This document shows positions 42,951 through 51,439 of a DNA stretch of 64,000 nt, one piece after another. Made by a program: the position numbers and the translations under genes. Each line of letters starts with the position of its first letter. Positions within the stretch are counted from its first letter, which is position 1. Below the pieces are notes generated by a model that searched no databases, was not told where the DNA came from, and saw only the letters and a program-made list of their open reading frames with translations. The stretch is from Paenibacillus herberti (GTDB lineage Bacteria > Bacillota > Bacilli > Paenibacillales > Paenibacillaceae): positions 1,129,212-1,193,211 of the forward strand of contig NZ_NMUQ01000001.1 of assembly GCF_002233675.1 (NCBI RefSeq), written 5' to 3'.

Positions 42951-45314
42951 TCACGTACGGGCGTGATTAAACTCTTGCCAGCTGTCTGCTGCAGCACCGG
43001 TAACAAACGGAGATGGCTCTCCGGTACAGTAGAGACGCAGCTTGTGCATCGCCCGTGTGCATGCGGTGTAAAAAAGCTTGCGATGCCGCTCCTCTCCATA
43101 AACAGCCGAGGAAGCTTCATAGATGAGAACAGCGTCGAACTCTACACCTTTGGCCAAGTAGGCGGGAATGACGACAGCTCCGCTTTGGAAGCTAGTGGTA
43201 TCTTTCGTCACCAGCTTCAGCTCTTCCAGACCAGAATGGCGCCTCAGTTTCTCCCAGGCTTCCTGTGCTTCGCGGGAGGTTTGGCAGATGACGGCGATGG
43301 AGGGGGTTCCCGAGGCCATCAACTCATGCAAGTCTTTCGCCAGCAAAGTGTCACGTTCTCGTTCATCCGAGGCAAGGTACAAGAGCGGCAGCTCACCTGG
43401 CCGATCGAACGGCTCGATTCCGCTCTCATCTGGCAGCATCGATCTTGTGAACTCAACAATTTGCCGAGTGGAGCGGTAGCTACGCTTGAGCACGATCGTA
43501 TCCGTTTGCTCCGGGCCGTACAGCTCGGCCAGCCAATTGCTTGCGGCGAGCTCCGTAGAGTGAGCGAAGATCGCTTGGTTGAAGTCTCCGAGAGCAGTGA
43601 CTTTGGCCATCGGGAACAGCTTTTGGAGAAAATGGAACTGGAAAGGCGAGAAGTCCTGCGCTTCATCAATGAGCACATAACGGATCGACGTATTCATACG
43701 GAAGCCCTGCACAAGCTCGGTCAAATAGAGCAGGGGAGCGGCATCCTCATAAGGAAGCCGCTTCTCTTCGAAGGCAACATGCGTCATCCGGCAGATTGCC
43801 TGCCAATCGCTAGGCTCCTCGCAAGAAGGTTCATTTTCCTGGAACAGATCCCGGTACATATTCGCTACATCGATCCAGGCGAGCCCGTCCGCCAAGCGGC
43901 GCAGCGGCTTGAACGCCTTGCGGACAATCTCGGCTCGTAGCAGATTTTCCTCCAATGTACTCTCATCTTCCTCGATACCTTTGCGGAGCTTTCGCTGCAT
44001 GGCCTTATGGACCCGCATGTACTGATCGTTGTCGAGAAATTCAATTTCTTCACGTACCCATTCGGCTCCAAGCTCCTCTTGCTCCAAGCGAGTCAGCTCT
44101 TCCAACAGCCACTCGCGCAACAGTTCGATCCGATTCGGCAAACGAATATGGCCCTCCATGCTGTAAAATCGGTCTTCAAGTTGCTTACGGGCAAGCAGTA
44201 GCCTGCCGCGGAAACGAAAGCCTTTGAAACGTATGCCGCTGTTTAACAGGCGGTCTCCATAGGCATGAATGAGTTCCAGAAAACCGATAGAATTTTTGAA
44301 ACGGATGGAGAGCATGCGTTGACGGACGGCTTCGTCCGAGCTGGATGCCGCGAGCACAGCCTCAAGCTGCTCGTTCATGTCTTCCAGTTTATATCGTTTG
44401 CCGAGCCGCCGCTCCAGGTAGTCCTGGAATGTCGTCTGGCGAATATTCTCTTCGCCAAGCTCGGGCAGGACAGATGAGATATAACTGCTGAACATTGGAT
44501 TGGGGGAGAAAAGCACCATTTGCTGGGCTGTGATACGATTCCTATGTTTGTAGAGTAAGTAGGCGACACGCTGCAGCGCAGCGGAAGTTTTGCCGCTGCC
44601 GGCTGCACCTTGAACGATTAACATGCGGGCGCGGTCGTTGCGGATGATCGCATTTTGCTCCTGCTGGATCGTGCCTACAATGGACTGCATCCCGGAGCTG
44701 GAGCTGCGACTGAGCACCTCCTGCAGCAGTTCATCACCGATCGTCATACCGGTATTGAACATCGAGCGGATCACACCGTCTCGAATCGAGAACTGGCGCT
44801 TGAGCGTCATTTCTCCGGCAATTTCGCCTCCGGGAGTTCCATAGCGGGCAGGTCCCGGACCGTAATCGTAATAAAGGCTGGCGACAGGCGTTCGCCAGTC
44901 GTAGACGAGAAAAGTTTCGCCGTCATCGGACAAAAAGGAAGCAACGCCGATATAGATCGGCTCAGACGGGCCGTCCTGTTCTTCTTCTTTAAAATCTATC
45001 CTCCCGAAATAAGGAGCTGGAAGAAGGCGACGCATCTTCAGCAGACCGGTATTCAGATGACGATGGCTGCGTTCTCTTTCGGACAAAATCTCCGCTTGCT
45101 GCTTCATGCTGATTGCGGTTTCCAGTCGATCATCGCCTGCGGTGAGGTTGACCGTGACATCTTCCCAGAAATCGGTCCGAATGCCAACTACCTGCGTTTT
45201 CAGCTCCGAAATAAGGGGTTCGTCTCGGGTTATTCGGGCTTGAAGCTCCTCGCGCAAGGAGTTCACGCGCTCCTGTTCTTTTTGCCATTGTATTGGATCA
45301 ATCAACCTGGGCAC
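42951..45314 (-). CDS. helD: HelD, RNA polymerase recycling motor (second copy)
   Basis: The 787-residue HelD matches the length of B. subtilis HelD. It has a long N-terminal coiled coil (about 1-85), LPAPYFGRIDFKEEE, Walker A GAAGSGKTSAALQRVAYLLY, the motif VLIDEAQDFSPFQFHFLQKLF, and VLKRSYRSTRQIVEF and YLAKGVEFDAVLIYEASS. It is expected to use ATP to open RNA polymerase and release it from nucleic acid. The start is GTG at 45314 or TTG at 45305; the ribosome site GGAAGGGA fits the latter better. It is monocistronic. Confidence 0.92.
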   Translation of the reverse strand: MPRLIDPIQWQKEQERVNSLREELQARITRDEPLISELKTQVVGIRTDFWEDVTVNLTAGDDRLETAISMKQQAEILSERERSHRHLNTGLLKMRRLLPAPYFGRIDFKEEEQDGPSEPIYIGVASFLSDDGETFLVYDWRTPVASLYYDYGPGPARYGTPGGEIAGEMTLKRQFSIRDGVIRSMFNTGMTIGDELLQEVLSRSSSSGMQSIVGTIQQEQNAIIRNDRARMLIVQGAAGSGKTSAALQRVAYLLYKHRNRITAQQMVLFSPNPMFSSYISSVLPELGEENIRQTTFQDYLERRLGKRYKLEDMNEQLEAVLAASSSDEAVRQRMLSIRFKNSIGFLELIHAYGDRLLNSGIRFKGFRFRGRLLLARKQLEDRFYSMEGHIRLPNRIELLREWLLEELTRLEQEELGAEWVREEIEFLDNDQYMRVHKAMQRKLRKGIEEDESTLEENLLRAEIVRKAFKPLRRLADGLAWIDVANMYRDLFQENEPSCEEPSDWQAICRMTHVAFEEKRLPYEDAAPLLYLTELVQGFRMNTSIRYVLIDEAQDFSPFQFHFLQKLFPMAKVTALGDFNQAIFAHSTELAASNWLAELYGPEQTDTIVLKRSYRSTRQIVEFTRSMLPDESGIEPFDRPGELPLLYLASDERERDTLLAKDLHELMASGTPSIAVICQTSREAQEAWEKLRRHSGLEELKLVTKDTTSFQSGAVVIPAYLAKGVEFDAVLIYEASSAVYGEERHRKLFYTACTRAMHKLRLYCTGEPSPFVTGAAADSWQEFNHART

Positions 45315-45356
45315 ATCCCTTCCATGTCCGCTCGCTTAAACCGTCAGAATAGTATG

Positions 45357-45385
45357 TTGACGGCGAGTAGGTTATCCTGTATAAT
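45357..45385 (+). promoter_or_regulatory. Strong sigma-A promoter with no gene directly behind it
   Basis: TTGACG at 45357-45362 and TATAAT at 45380-45385 are separated by exactly 17 bp, a near-consensus promoter. It points away from helD, toward a terminator about 90 bp downstream. Confidence 0.75.
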
Positions 45386-45391
45386 ATAATT

Positions 45392-45508
45392 GATATAAAT
45401 TCATTTTTATTTGTATTTATGAAGTGGATAAGCGAAAACTAGTTTATCACTTTCACCTAGCATAGAGCAAGTTCTGGAGGCCCGCGGAAGCGGGCCTTTT
45501 TTGTTTTT
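45392..45508 (+). ncRNA. Predicted small RNA or attenuated leader (about 115 nt)
   Basis: The stretch runs from the expected start of the 45357-45385 promoter to the terminator at 45476-45508. It contains a stem near 45421-45451 (AAGTG, bulged G, ATAA with TTATCACTT) and no sizeable reading frame. It may be a free small RNA, or a leader controlling the small genes that start at 45551. Confidence 0.5.
45476..45508 (+). terminator. Terminator of the predicted small RNA
   Basis: GGCCCGC-ggaa-GCGGGCC with TTTTTTGTTTTTT tail, a strong canonical form. Confidence 0.93.
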
Positions 45509-45550
45509 TATAATTTCACCGAAACAACGCTGATTCCTGCTGTAGGACGA

Positions 45551-45661
45551 ATGCTTGCCTATGTAGAATATTCATGCCGAATTGTCGATACGATGTATCG
45601 TCGGAGTATCCGCTGGATTGAACGCGGCGACAGTCTGATTGATTCCGAGGAGGCGGTATGA
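45551..45661 (+). CDS. 36-residue small protein, coupled to the next gene
   Basis: A short frame MLAYVEYSCRIVDTMYRR... ends EEAV. Its TGA overlaps the ATG of the next gene (ATGA at 45658-45661). TGTAGGA gives a weak ribosome site. The coupling and the GC-rich codon use suggest it is real, but no family is recognised. Confidence 0.4.
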   Translation: MLAYVEYSCRIVDTMYRRSIRWIERGDSLIDSEEAV

Positions 45662-46107
45662 GCATGATTCGATTTAATGCGGTGTGGTTGGCGGGGCCAG
45701 GTTTTTTGGAGCGCTACACGCGCGAATGCTCGTTGCCGGAACGGCGGAGGGACCCCGCTTTCCCCCAAATGAGGCTGCTGCTGCGTAAAGTTCCGATTCC
45801 ATTTGAAGCATTCGGCGCTTTGACGATGGGGAATAAGGAGCTTGCGTTCACACCGCTCAACCCGACATTTTCTAGGGTTGCGGTGTTTCAATTTTATGGC
45901 TTGAACCGTACGCTGGAATTCCGGGCGTTCTATTCCGATTTGTATCTCAGTCCGATCAAACCGATTGCCGATAATCCCCTGCCTACATGGGGACAATGGG
46001 CGCTGTTGACAAGTCGTATTACGAGCGTGGCATTTGTGTTAGCAGCTTCCAGCACGGGTCCTCTGTTATATGAATGGCTTGCCACCAAAATTGATCGGTT
46101 GCCCTGA
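45658..46107 (+). CDS. Hypothetical protein, 149 residues
   Basis: The ATG follows GAGGAGGCGGT. The middle (MGNKELAFTPLNPTFSRVAVFQFYGLNRTLEFRAFYSDLYLSP) alternates hydrophobic and polar residues like a small beta-rich domain. A C-terminal hydrophobic stretch (LLTSRITSVAFVLAASSTGPLLYEWL) could be membrane-associated. I do not recognise it. It is preceded by the 36-residue frame and followed by a macrodomain gene. Confidence 0.55.
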   Translation: MSMIRFNAVWLAGPGFLERYTRECSLPERRRDPAFPQMRLLLRKVPIPFEAFGALTMGNKELAFTPLNPTFSRVAVFQFYGLNRTLEFRAFYSDLYLSPIKPIADNPLPTWGQWALLTSRITSVAFVLAASSTGPLLYEWLATKIDRLP

Positions 46108-46180
46108 CGGGGGGTTCGGCGATTCAGACGGCTCCTTAACGTCCAATAGTTGGTATATGACTTCCAGGGAGGCAGGGAAG

Positions 46181-46741
46181 ATGACCATTCAGATCAATTC
46201 AACGCTACTGGAAACGATCCAGGGCGATATTACTCGTTTGCAGGCCGATATTATCGTAAATGCCGCCAATTCCAGCTTGCTGGGCGGGGATGGAGTAGAT
46301 GGAGCGATTCACCATGCCGGTGGCATCGCTATATATGACGAGTTATCGCTAATCCGCCAAAAGCGTGGGGGTTGTGACACCGGTGACGCTGTCGTTACGA
46401 CGGCTGGAAAACTGCCGGCTGCATATGTCATTCATGCCGTTGGGCCAGTTTGGCAGGGCGGCCAGATGGGAGAATCAGAGCTGCTGGCTTCGAGTTATCG
46501 CCGCTCTCTTGAGCTTGCGGAGGGGAAAAATGCGTCTAGCATCGCTTTTCCCGCGATCAGCACGGGCCTATACGGCTATCCCAAAGCCGAGGCGGCAGTC
46601 ATTGCCTTTAGCGCCGTGGCAGGTTATTTGAAGAAAAATACCGATACAACGATCAAGCGGGTCAGCTTCGTCTGCATGGACGAGGAGAACTGTTGCGAGC
46701 TGAGCAAGCAGATTAAGCTAGCCTACACGGCTGCAGAGTAG
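46181..46741 (+). CDS. Macrodomain protein (ADP-ribose-1''-phosphate/O-acetyl-ADP-ribose hydrolase type)
   Basis: The 186-residue protein fills a single macrodomain of the YmdB/MacroD type: QGDITRLQADIIVNAANSSLLGGDGVDGAIHHAGG, TGDAVVTTAGKLPAAYVIHAVGPVW, and SIAFPAISTGLYGYPKAEAA. The active-site asparagines, the GGDGVDGAIH loop and the phosphate loop STGLYGYP are intact. Such enzymes remove acetyl or ADP-ribosyl groups in NAD+ metabolism. I chose the ATG at 46181 with AGGGAGG upstream. A terminator follows. Confidence 0.93.
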   Translation: MTIQINSTLLETIQGDITRLQADIIVNAANSSLLGGDGVDGAIHHAGGIAIYDELSLIRQKRGGCDTGDAVVTTAGKLPAAYVIHAVGPVWQGGQMGESELLASSYRRSLELAEGKNASSIAFPAISTGLYGYPKAEAAVIAFSAVAGYLKKNTDTTIKRVSFVCMDEENCCELSKQIKLAYTAAE

Positions 46742-46790
46742 CCCCGTCATATTAGCTATTTTCGAGTCCTGGGTGACCGGGGCTTTTTTG
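46741..46790 (+). terminator. Terminator after the macrodomain gene
   Basis: GCCCCG-TCA pairs with TGACCGGGGC (one bulge) and TTTTTTG follows. Confidence 0.8.
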
Positions 46791-46888
46791 TCGTTGCAAC
46801 AATTCATGCCTCGAAAGAGACTGACCTCTGGAAACAAGCAGGTTGAATCAAGTATGATAGGCATATTGAGCTTAGGGAGGATAATTTA

Positions 46889-47197
46889 ATGAAGTGGGAA
46901 ATAATTGGAGCAGAGATGACTTATAACAAGGAAGACGGTTACGTTGGCAAGGTTGAGTTCAAGGTTGAAGGGCATAAACAGCCCTACGAAGTAGCTCTAC
47001 ATAGCAAGCGGGGTCGGGATTGGGCTTACGGACTGTTTTTCAAAAACGAAGCAGGGCCAGAAAATGAGATTGAGCTCGTAGAGGTGGAGCTTGAGGAGAA
47101 CGATGAGCTGTACGATGAGCTTATCGAGGCAGCACGTGCGGTTGTGGTTCGCGATCAGCCTGAGAGTAAAGGTAGCGAGTCGGAGGAAACGGAGTAG
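46889..47197 (+). CDS. Small acidic hypothetical protein
   Basis: The 102-residue protein begins MKWEIIGAEMTYNKEDGYVGKVEFKVEGH and has an alternating beta-strand core. The tail is acidic (SKGSESEETE). TTAGGGAGG precedes the ATG. The family is not recognised. It is flanked by terminators and so is a single-gene unit. Confidence 0.6.
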   Translation: MKWEIIGAEMTYNKEDGYVGKVEFKVEGHKQPYEVALHSKRGRDWAYGLFFKNEAGPENEIELVEVELEENDELYDELIEAARAVVVRDQPESKGSESEETE

Positions 47198-47276
47198 GTA
47201 GCAAAAAGAAGCTCTTCCCTAGCTTATTCGGCTAAGAAGGGCTTTCCATACAGCGGTTTGACGCCGCGGTTTTATG

Positions 47277-47310
47277 GCCGCCAGTGCTCCAGCACTGGCG
47301 GCTTTTTTGC
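47277..47310 (+). terminator. Terminator between convergent genes
   Basis: GCCGCCAGTGCT-cc-AGCACTGGCGGC, a perfect 12-bp stem, followed by TTTTTT. Confidence 0.93.
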
Positions 47311-47350
47311 TATGCAGTGAAGCTCGTTGCGGGTAATGCAGACCGCCTGT

Positions 47351-47803
47351 TTACGCCCAGCTGCGGCCCATGCGGATATGGGGAATTCCGGCATCGAGGA
47401 AAATATCCGGGGATACCGGCTCATAACCGAGCTTGGCATAAAAAGGCTCTGCCTGGCACTGAGCGTCTAAAATAGAGCCCTTGAAACCGGCTTTGCGTGC
47501 TGCTTCCTCCATCGCTCGAACGATGTGGGAGCCGGCACCTTTGCCCCGGCATGAAGCCAGAACAGCGATGCGCTGCAGCTTCGCATTGCCGTCGCCGAAC
47601 GGCTTCAGCCGACCGGTGCCGACGGGAATGCCCTCATCCAGCAACAGAATATGTGTGCAGGACTGCGGTGACTCGTCGTAATGATCCCATTCCTCATCGG
47701 GAGACACCCCTTGCTCCCCGACAAAAACTTCTCGGCGAATAGCCAAGCATTGGTCCAGCTGTTCTTGAGTTGTTACTTCAACGGCTTGCAGCAAAGCATT
47801 CAT
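47351..47803 (-). CDS. GNAT family N-acetyltransferase, YjcF/ElaA-like
   Basis: The 150-residue acetyltransferase has the characteristic N-terminal CLAIRREVFVGEQGVSPDEEWD, then LQRIAVLASCRGKGAGSHIVRAMEE (acetyl-CoA binding) and AEPFYAKLGYEPVSPDIFLDAGIPHIRM. Its natural substrate is unknown. The ATG follows AGAAAGGAA. It is monocistronic. Confidence 0.88.
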   Translation of the reverse strand: MNALLQAVEVTTQEQLDQCLAIRREVFVGEQGVSPDEEWDHYDESPQSCTHILLLDEGIPVGTGRLKPFGDGNAKLQRIAVLASCRGKGAGSHIVRAMEEAARKAGFKGSILDAQCQAEPFYAKLGYEPVSPDIFLDAGIPHIRMGRSWA

Positions 47804-47986
47804 TCCTTTCTATAAGGACAGCCTTTTTGGCATCGTAGACTCGTATTGTAGCAAAAGAGCTTCTGCTGCCGCAATGCATATATTCGTGCAGGGAGCGGAC
47901 TGAATGTTTCCTTAATTCTGCTTCATTTGATGTATCCTTCGGGTATAAGTAGCTTAGACACAGCATTGCATAGGAGGAGAATTATT

Positions 47987-48565
47987 ATGAACCATTTGAA
48001 GCCATCTGAAATCGAGAAGCTCAAGTCAGCGCTGCTCCAGGAAAAAACAGAGCTCCAGGCTCATTTTAAAATAAATGCAGAGACAACCGAGGATGGACGA
48101 CCGATTTCCATGCAGGATTCAGACGGAGAGCTGTCCAGCTATGACAATCATCCAGCGGATTCGGGTACAGAGACGTTCGAGCGGGAACGCGATATGGCGC
48201 TGGATGAGAAGCTCGGCACAAAGTTGGCTCAAGTTAATCGGGCGCTAACTTTGATGGAAGAAGGAACATACGGCCTTGACGCTGAAACTGGCCAGCCCAT
48301 TGCCTATGAGCGGCTTGAGGCCATTCCATCTACCCGTTACAATGTCGAGAACGTGCCGAATGAGGAGTCCGCTCCAGAGCGTCCCGTTGAAGAGCAAGTC
48401 ATGACGCTACCGCCGAAGGGAGCTGGCGAAGGTCGTCAGGCAGCAGCAGGAAAATTCGACGATGCTGGCGCTTGGCAGGCGCTTGAGGATTACGGCAACG
48501 CCTCTGATACGGTTAATTCCCAGTCGGAAGCCGATGCTGCAAATGAGCTGGAAAAGCTTCGATAG
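47987..48565 (+). CDS. YteA-like DksA/TraR family protein lacking zinc-finger cysteines
   Basis: The 192-residue protein has the YteA/TraR pattern: an N-terminal coiled coil (KLKSALLQEKTELQAHF), DSDGELSSYDNHPADSGTETFERERDMAL, then ALTLMEEGTYGLDAETGQPIAYERLEAIPSTRYNVE. In zinc-binding relatives the segment after GTYG starts a C-x2-C finger, but no cysteine occurs anywhere here. The ATG follows AGGAGGAG. A Bacillus member is annotated as sporulation-associated; DksA-like binding to RNA polymerase is possible but unproven. Confidence 0.8.
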   Translation: MNHLKPSEIEKLKSALLQEKTELQAHFKINAETTEDGRPISMQDSDGELSSYDNHPADSGTETFERERDMALDEKLGTKLAQVNRALTLMEEGTYGLDAETGQPIAYERLEAIPSTRYNVENVPNEESAPERPVEEQVMTLPPKGAGEGRQAAAGKFDDAGAWQALEDYGNASDTVNSQSEADAANELEKLR

Positions 48566-48602
48566 GCACTCGTGACATACTCGCGGATCATGAACCGAAT
48601 CG

Positions 48603-48640
48603 AGCCGGATTCCCTTTGGGCAATCCGGTTTTTTTATTAT
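48603..48640 (+). terminator. Terminator after the YteA-like gene
   Basis: AGCCGGATT pairs with AATCCGGTT and TTTTTTATT follows. Confidence 0.85.
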
Positions 48641-48773
48641 TTTTGCGAGTTTCATACGATTTTAGCGCGACTCTTAGATGAGAATCGTTAGAAAGAAGAT
48701 GAGAGAAGCTTAACTGCCCTGCCAAGAGCTTATCCGCTACACTGAAACGATGAATGAACAGGAGGAATGCACT

Positions 48774-49688
48774 TTGATCACCAAAAGATGCCTTTTTTGC
48801 GATATATCCGTTCCCGTGAAGACCGGGGCGAGCACGATAGAGCGCTTTGTGAGCTGCGACTGCGCTCCTGGAGCGGAGTATTCGCTTAGCCGTGAACATT
48901 ATGAGGCGTTAGGAGCGATCTCCTATCCCCGCCAGAGAGAGCTTTTCCCGCTAGCTTCGGCCTTTATCCGGGAAATGACGGGGCTTGGCCGGGAGGTTAA
49001 GCTTACCGCTGATGAAGTGGAGTCGCTTCCGGCATCCCCTCATGTGCCGCTCACCGTCGAGGCGAAGAGTGCTAAGCTGCTTGCCTATTTGCGCCGCCAA
49101 AGCAGCGCGCCAGGGGAGTCTGTTATTGTGCACCGGCTTGCCCGCAGCTTCAATCTGACCTACTCCCAAAACTTGCAGGAGATGGTCTACGTCATTGAAA
49201 AGCTGCGCGATGAAGAGCTGTTGGAGCGGACGGGCTCTGTGTTCACATTAACGAACAAGGGCTGGAATCAGGCGGAGCTTTCTGTATCTGGTGAGTTGCA
49301 AAAAATATGCGTTATCGCCGGGGACAGCGGCGAAGCGCAGGATATGGACTGGATTGGTCATGTGCTGCCACTGCTGCAGCAATGCGGTTACACAGCTCGT
49401 CTGCTGGGACGCGACGGAGAATCCGATTCGGAACTTGCGCTTGATATGCTGGCGAGTGCAGATCTTGTGCTTGCTGAGCTGTCTGGCGCTTCTGCTGAAG
49501 CTTATTTGGCCGGCGGTTATGCACTGGCTGCTGGCATCCAGCTGCTGTGGACCGCGCGCGAGGGCAGTGAATCCGCTCCGGATTGGGCTGGCGCAGCGCC
49601 TTTGCGCTGGAGCACACCTGAGGAGCTGAGCACGCTGCTGTTGCAGCGTCTGAGCAATCAAGGCGGACTGCGTCCGACTGGTTCGTAA
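48774..49688 (+). CDS. Three-part regulator-like protein: Zn ribbon, winged helix, nucleoside deoxyribosyltransferase-like domain
   Basis: The protein (about 304 residues) starts with a short cysteine module (CLFCDI...CDC). A winged-helix-like segment follows in the middle (SVIVHRLARSFNLTYSQNLQEMVYVIEKLRDEELLERT). The C-terminal domain (about residues 185-290) has KICVIAGDSGEAQDMDWIGHVLPLLQQ and ADLVLAELSGASAEAYLAGGYALAAGIQLLW, the layout of nucleoside 2-deoxyribosyltransferase/TIR-like nucleotide-binding folds. I prefer the TTG at 48774, placed 9 bp after AGGAGG; the ATG at 48750 lies upstream of that site. The function is unknown; it may be a regulator sensing a nucleotide. Confidence 0.65.
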   Translation: MITKRCLFCDISVPVKTGASTIERFVSCDCAPGAEYSLSREHYEALGAISYPRQRELFPLASAFIREMTGLGREVKLTADEVESLPASPHVPLTVEAKSAKLLAYLRRQSSAPGESVIVHRLARSFNLTYSQNLQEMVYVIEKLRDEELLERTGSVFTLTNKGWNQAELSVSGELQKICVIAGDSGEAQDMDWIGHVLPLLQQCGYTARLLGRDGESDSELALDMLASADLVLAELSGASAEAYLAGGYALAAGIQLLWTAREGSESAPDWAGAAPLRWSTPEELSTLLLQRLSNQGGLRPTGS

Positions 49689-49697
49689 ACAAGGTTT

Positions 49698-49739
49698 TCC
49701 CCGGAATCGGACATTTTTTCCGAATCCGGGGATTTTTAT
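49698..49739 (+). terminator. Terminator after the deoxyribosyltransferase-like gene
   Basis: CCCCGGAATCGGA pairs with TCCGAATCCGGGG (one mismatch) and ATTTTTATTTT follows. Confidence 0.88.
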
Positions 49740-49830
49740 TTTGTGGATTCCGTGTAAGGTAGAGGTTAAGGATAGAGTCGTCTGCTAGGCGGCATGCTAC
49801 CGACAACATTCGGAATCAGGAGGGAAGCCG

Positions 49831-50820
49831 GTGGCAGCAGGTCGCATGACGGCGCAGGAGCCCGAGAAATTGCAGATCAACCCGAGAATGATGGAGCAGT
49901 TGGACAATTGGAAGATAAAAGGCGTACATGCCGAGCAAGCTGGCCGGGAGCTGCTTCATTGGAATTCTTCCGGGGAGGATCGGCCAGCGGCCATTCTCTC
50001 CTGTACGAAGAGTGTACTGTCAGCGCTGATCGGCATTGCGATTGACCAGGGAATAATCGGCAGCGTTCACGATTCCATTGTGCCGTATTTGGATGGAGAC
50101 GATGAGGAGTTGGCTGGCGCGCTGCGCGATGATCCACGCAAAAGGTCCATCACACTAGAGCATTTACTTACGATGACAAGCGGCCTTGACTGGCCTGACT
50201 TCGACAAGCCTTATTGGGAGCTCAAGGAAGCCAAAAATTCGGCGGCTTTTGTACTTGGACGGCCTCTAGCCCATGAGCCCGGCGATGTCTTCACTTATAA
50301 TTCCGGTGGATCGCAACTCCTTGCGATTGCACTGGAGCGTGCCGCAGGCGAAAGCTTGTCTCGTTTTGCACGACGCCACTTGTTCCGACCGCTTGGCATC
50401 GGACCGGTTCGTTGGAACCGACTCCAAGGTGGGCAGGAAGGCGGCGCTGGGTTGTCAGTCGGTATGCGGGATCTAGCCAAGCTCGGAAGATTATATGTGC
50501 AAGAAGGCAGTTGGGAGGGCAGGCAAATCGTTTCAGCGGATTGGGTGCAGCAATCGGTGCAAGCCCATCATAAGGGACTACTCCATTACGAGCCTGCTGT
50601 ATATGGCTGTTATGGCTATCACTGGTGGGTTTCCCCCGCTGACAAGCAGCCTGGACCGGATTATTATTTTGCGTTCGGTTATGGCGGGCAGTACCTATTC
50701 GCCGTTCCTTCGCTTGATCTGACCGTCGTTGTTCGGAAAAGCCTGGAAGGCCGCAACAAGGCCATTTTATCGCGCCGTGTGATGGAGGAATTTATTCTGC
50801 CTGCTCTGATGGATTCATAA
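49831..50820 (+). CDS. Serine hydrolase of the beta-lactamase/class C family
   Basis: The 329-residue protein has SCTKSVLSALIGIAIDQG (nucleophile S-x-x-K), LEHLLTMTSGLDWPDF, FTYNSGGSQLLAIALE (Y-x-N equivalent) and a late YGGQYLFAVPSLDLTVVV. No signal peptide is seen. It is related to but clearly distinct from the AT-rich gene at 36854-37882. The GTG start lies 6 bp after AGGAGGG. The substrate is unknown. Confidence 0.87.
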   Translation: MAAGRMTAQEPEKLQINPRMMEQLDNWKIKGVHAEQAGRELLHWNSSGEDRPAAILSCTKSVLSALIGIAIDQGIIGSVHDSIVPYLDGDDEELAGALRDDPRKRSITLEHLLTMTSGLDWPDFDKPYWELKEAKNSAAFVLGRPLAHEPGDVFTYNSGGSQLLAIALERAAGESLSRFARRHLFRPLGIGPVRWNRLQGGQEGGAGLSVGMRDLAKLGRLYVQEGSWEGRQIVSADWVQQSVQAHHKGLLHYEPAVYGCYGYHWWVSPADKQPGPDYYFAFGYGGQYLFAVPSLDLTVVVRKSLEGRNKAILSRRVMEEFILPALMDS

Positions 50821-50900
50821 GCGAACACTTTTTGGGGAATGCTACCTGTGGAGCCTGCAATAGGCAGGCCGGTTCAACAACCAGCCAGGAGGAATCCCAT

Positions 50901-51239
50901 ATGAATATGAACCCCGGACAGCAGCCGCAGGATGAAGGCGAGATCAACAGCTTGAACCTTAGTTATGAGCAATTTCAGGACCAAGTGAGACAGCGCCGTG
51001 AGCAAGAGCAAGCCCAGGGCCGCATCGCTCTGCAGCGTGCGGGGGCGGATAATAGCGCTGAGAAGGTGCGTGCGCTCGTCAATACGATGCAGGAGCTTGT
51101 GCAAGAGCTGAGCATGACCGAGAACCAGATTCAAGTCCAAGCTGACGCGCAGCTACGCCAAATTCGCAAGCTCAAGGATCGGGCAACTGCGATAGAGGCA
51201 GAAGTTCGCGGCAGTATTTCTCCACCGACTGTGCATTAA
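50901..51239 (+). CDS. Coiled-coil hypothetical protein
   Basis: The 112-residue hydrophilic protein is rich in Gln, Glu and Arg and is largely predicted helix (QDQVRQRREQEQAQGR, then ELVQELSMTENQIQVQADAQLRQIRKL). I chose the ATG at 50901 with AGGAGG at 50888-50893. The upstream frame from 50832 has no ribosome site. No family is recognised. A terminator follows. Confidence 0.6.
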   Translation: MNMNPGQQPQDEGEINSLNLSYEQFQDQVRQRREQEQAQGRIALQRAGADNSAEKVRALVNTMQELVQELSMTENQIQVQADAQLRQIRKLKDRATAIEAEVRGSISPPTVH

Positions 51240-51278
51240 CTGTAACAGCTCCAACTGGGTGGAACACAGATTTTCAAG

Positions 51279-51323
51279 AAGCCTCGGATAACGCTGATTC
51301 CTGCGTTTTCTGGGGCTTTTTCA
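51279..51323 (+). terminator. Terminator after the coiled-coil gene
   Basis: AAGCCTCGGATAACGC pairs imperfectly with GCGTTTTCTGGGGCTT and TTTTC follows. Confidence 0.7.
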
Positions 51324-51439
51324 TTGCGAGGCCAGGCTATCAAATCTATTTAAGCATTAGCTGGTTTTGACTCGCCGTGAGGGCAGCTGAGGCGGTTTGA
51401 TGCTATGCTGGATGAGAAGCGAAGGGAGGCCTGGGCACA

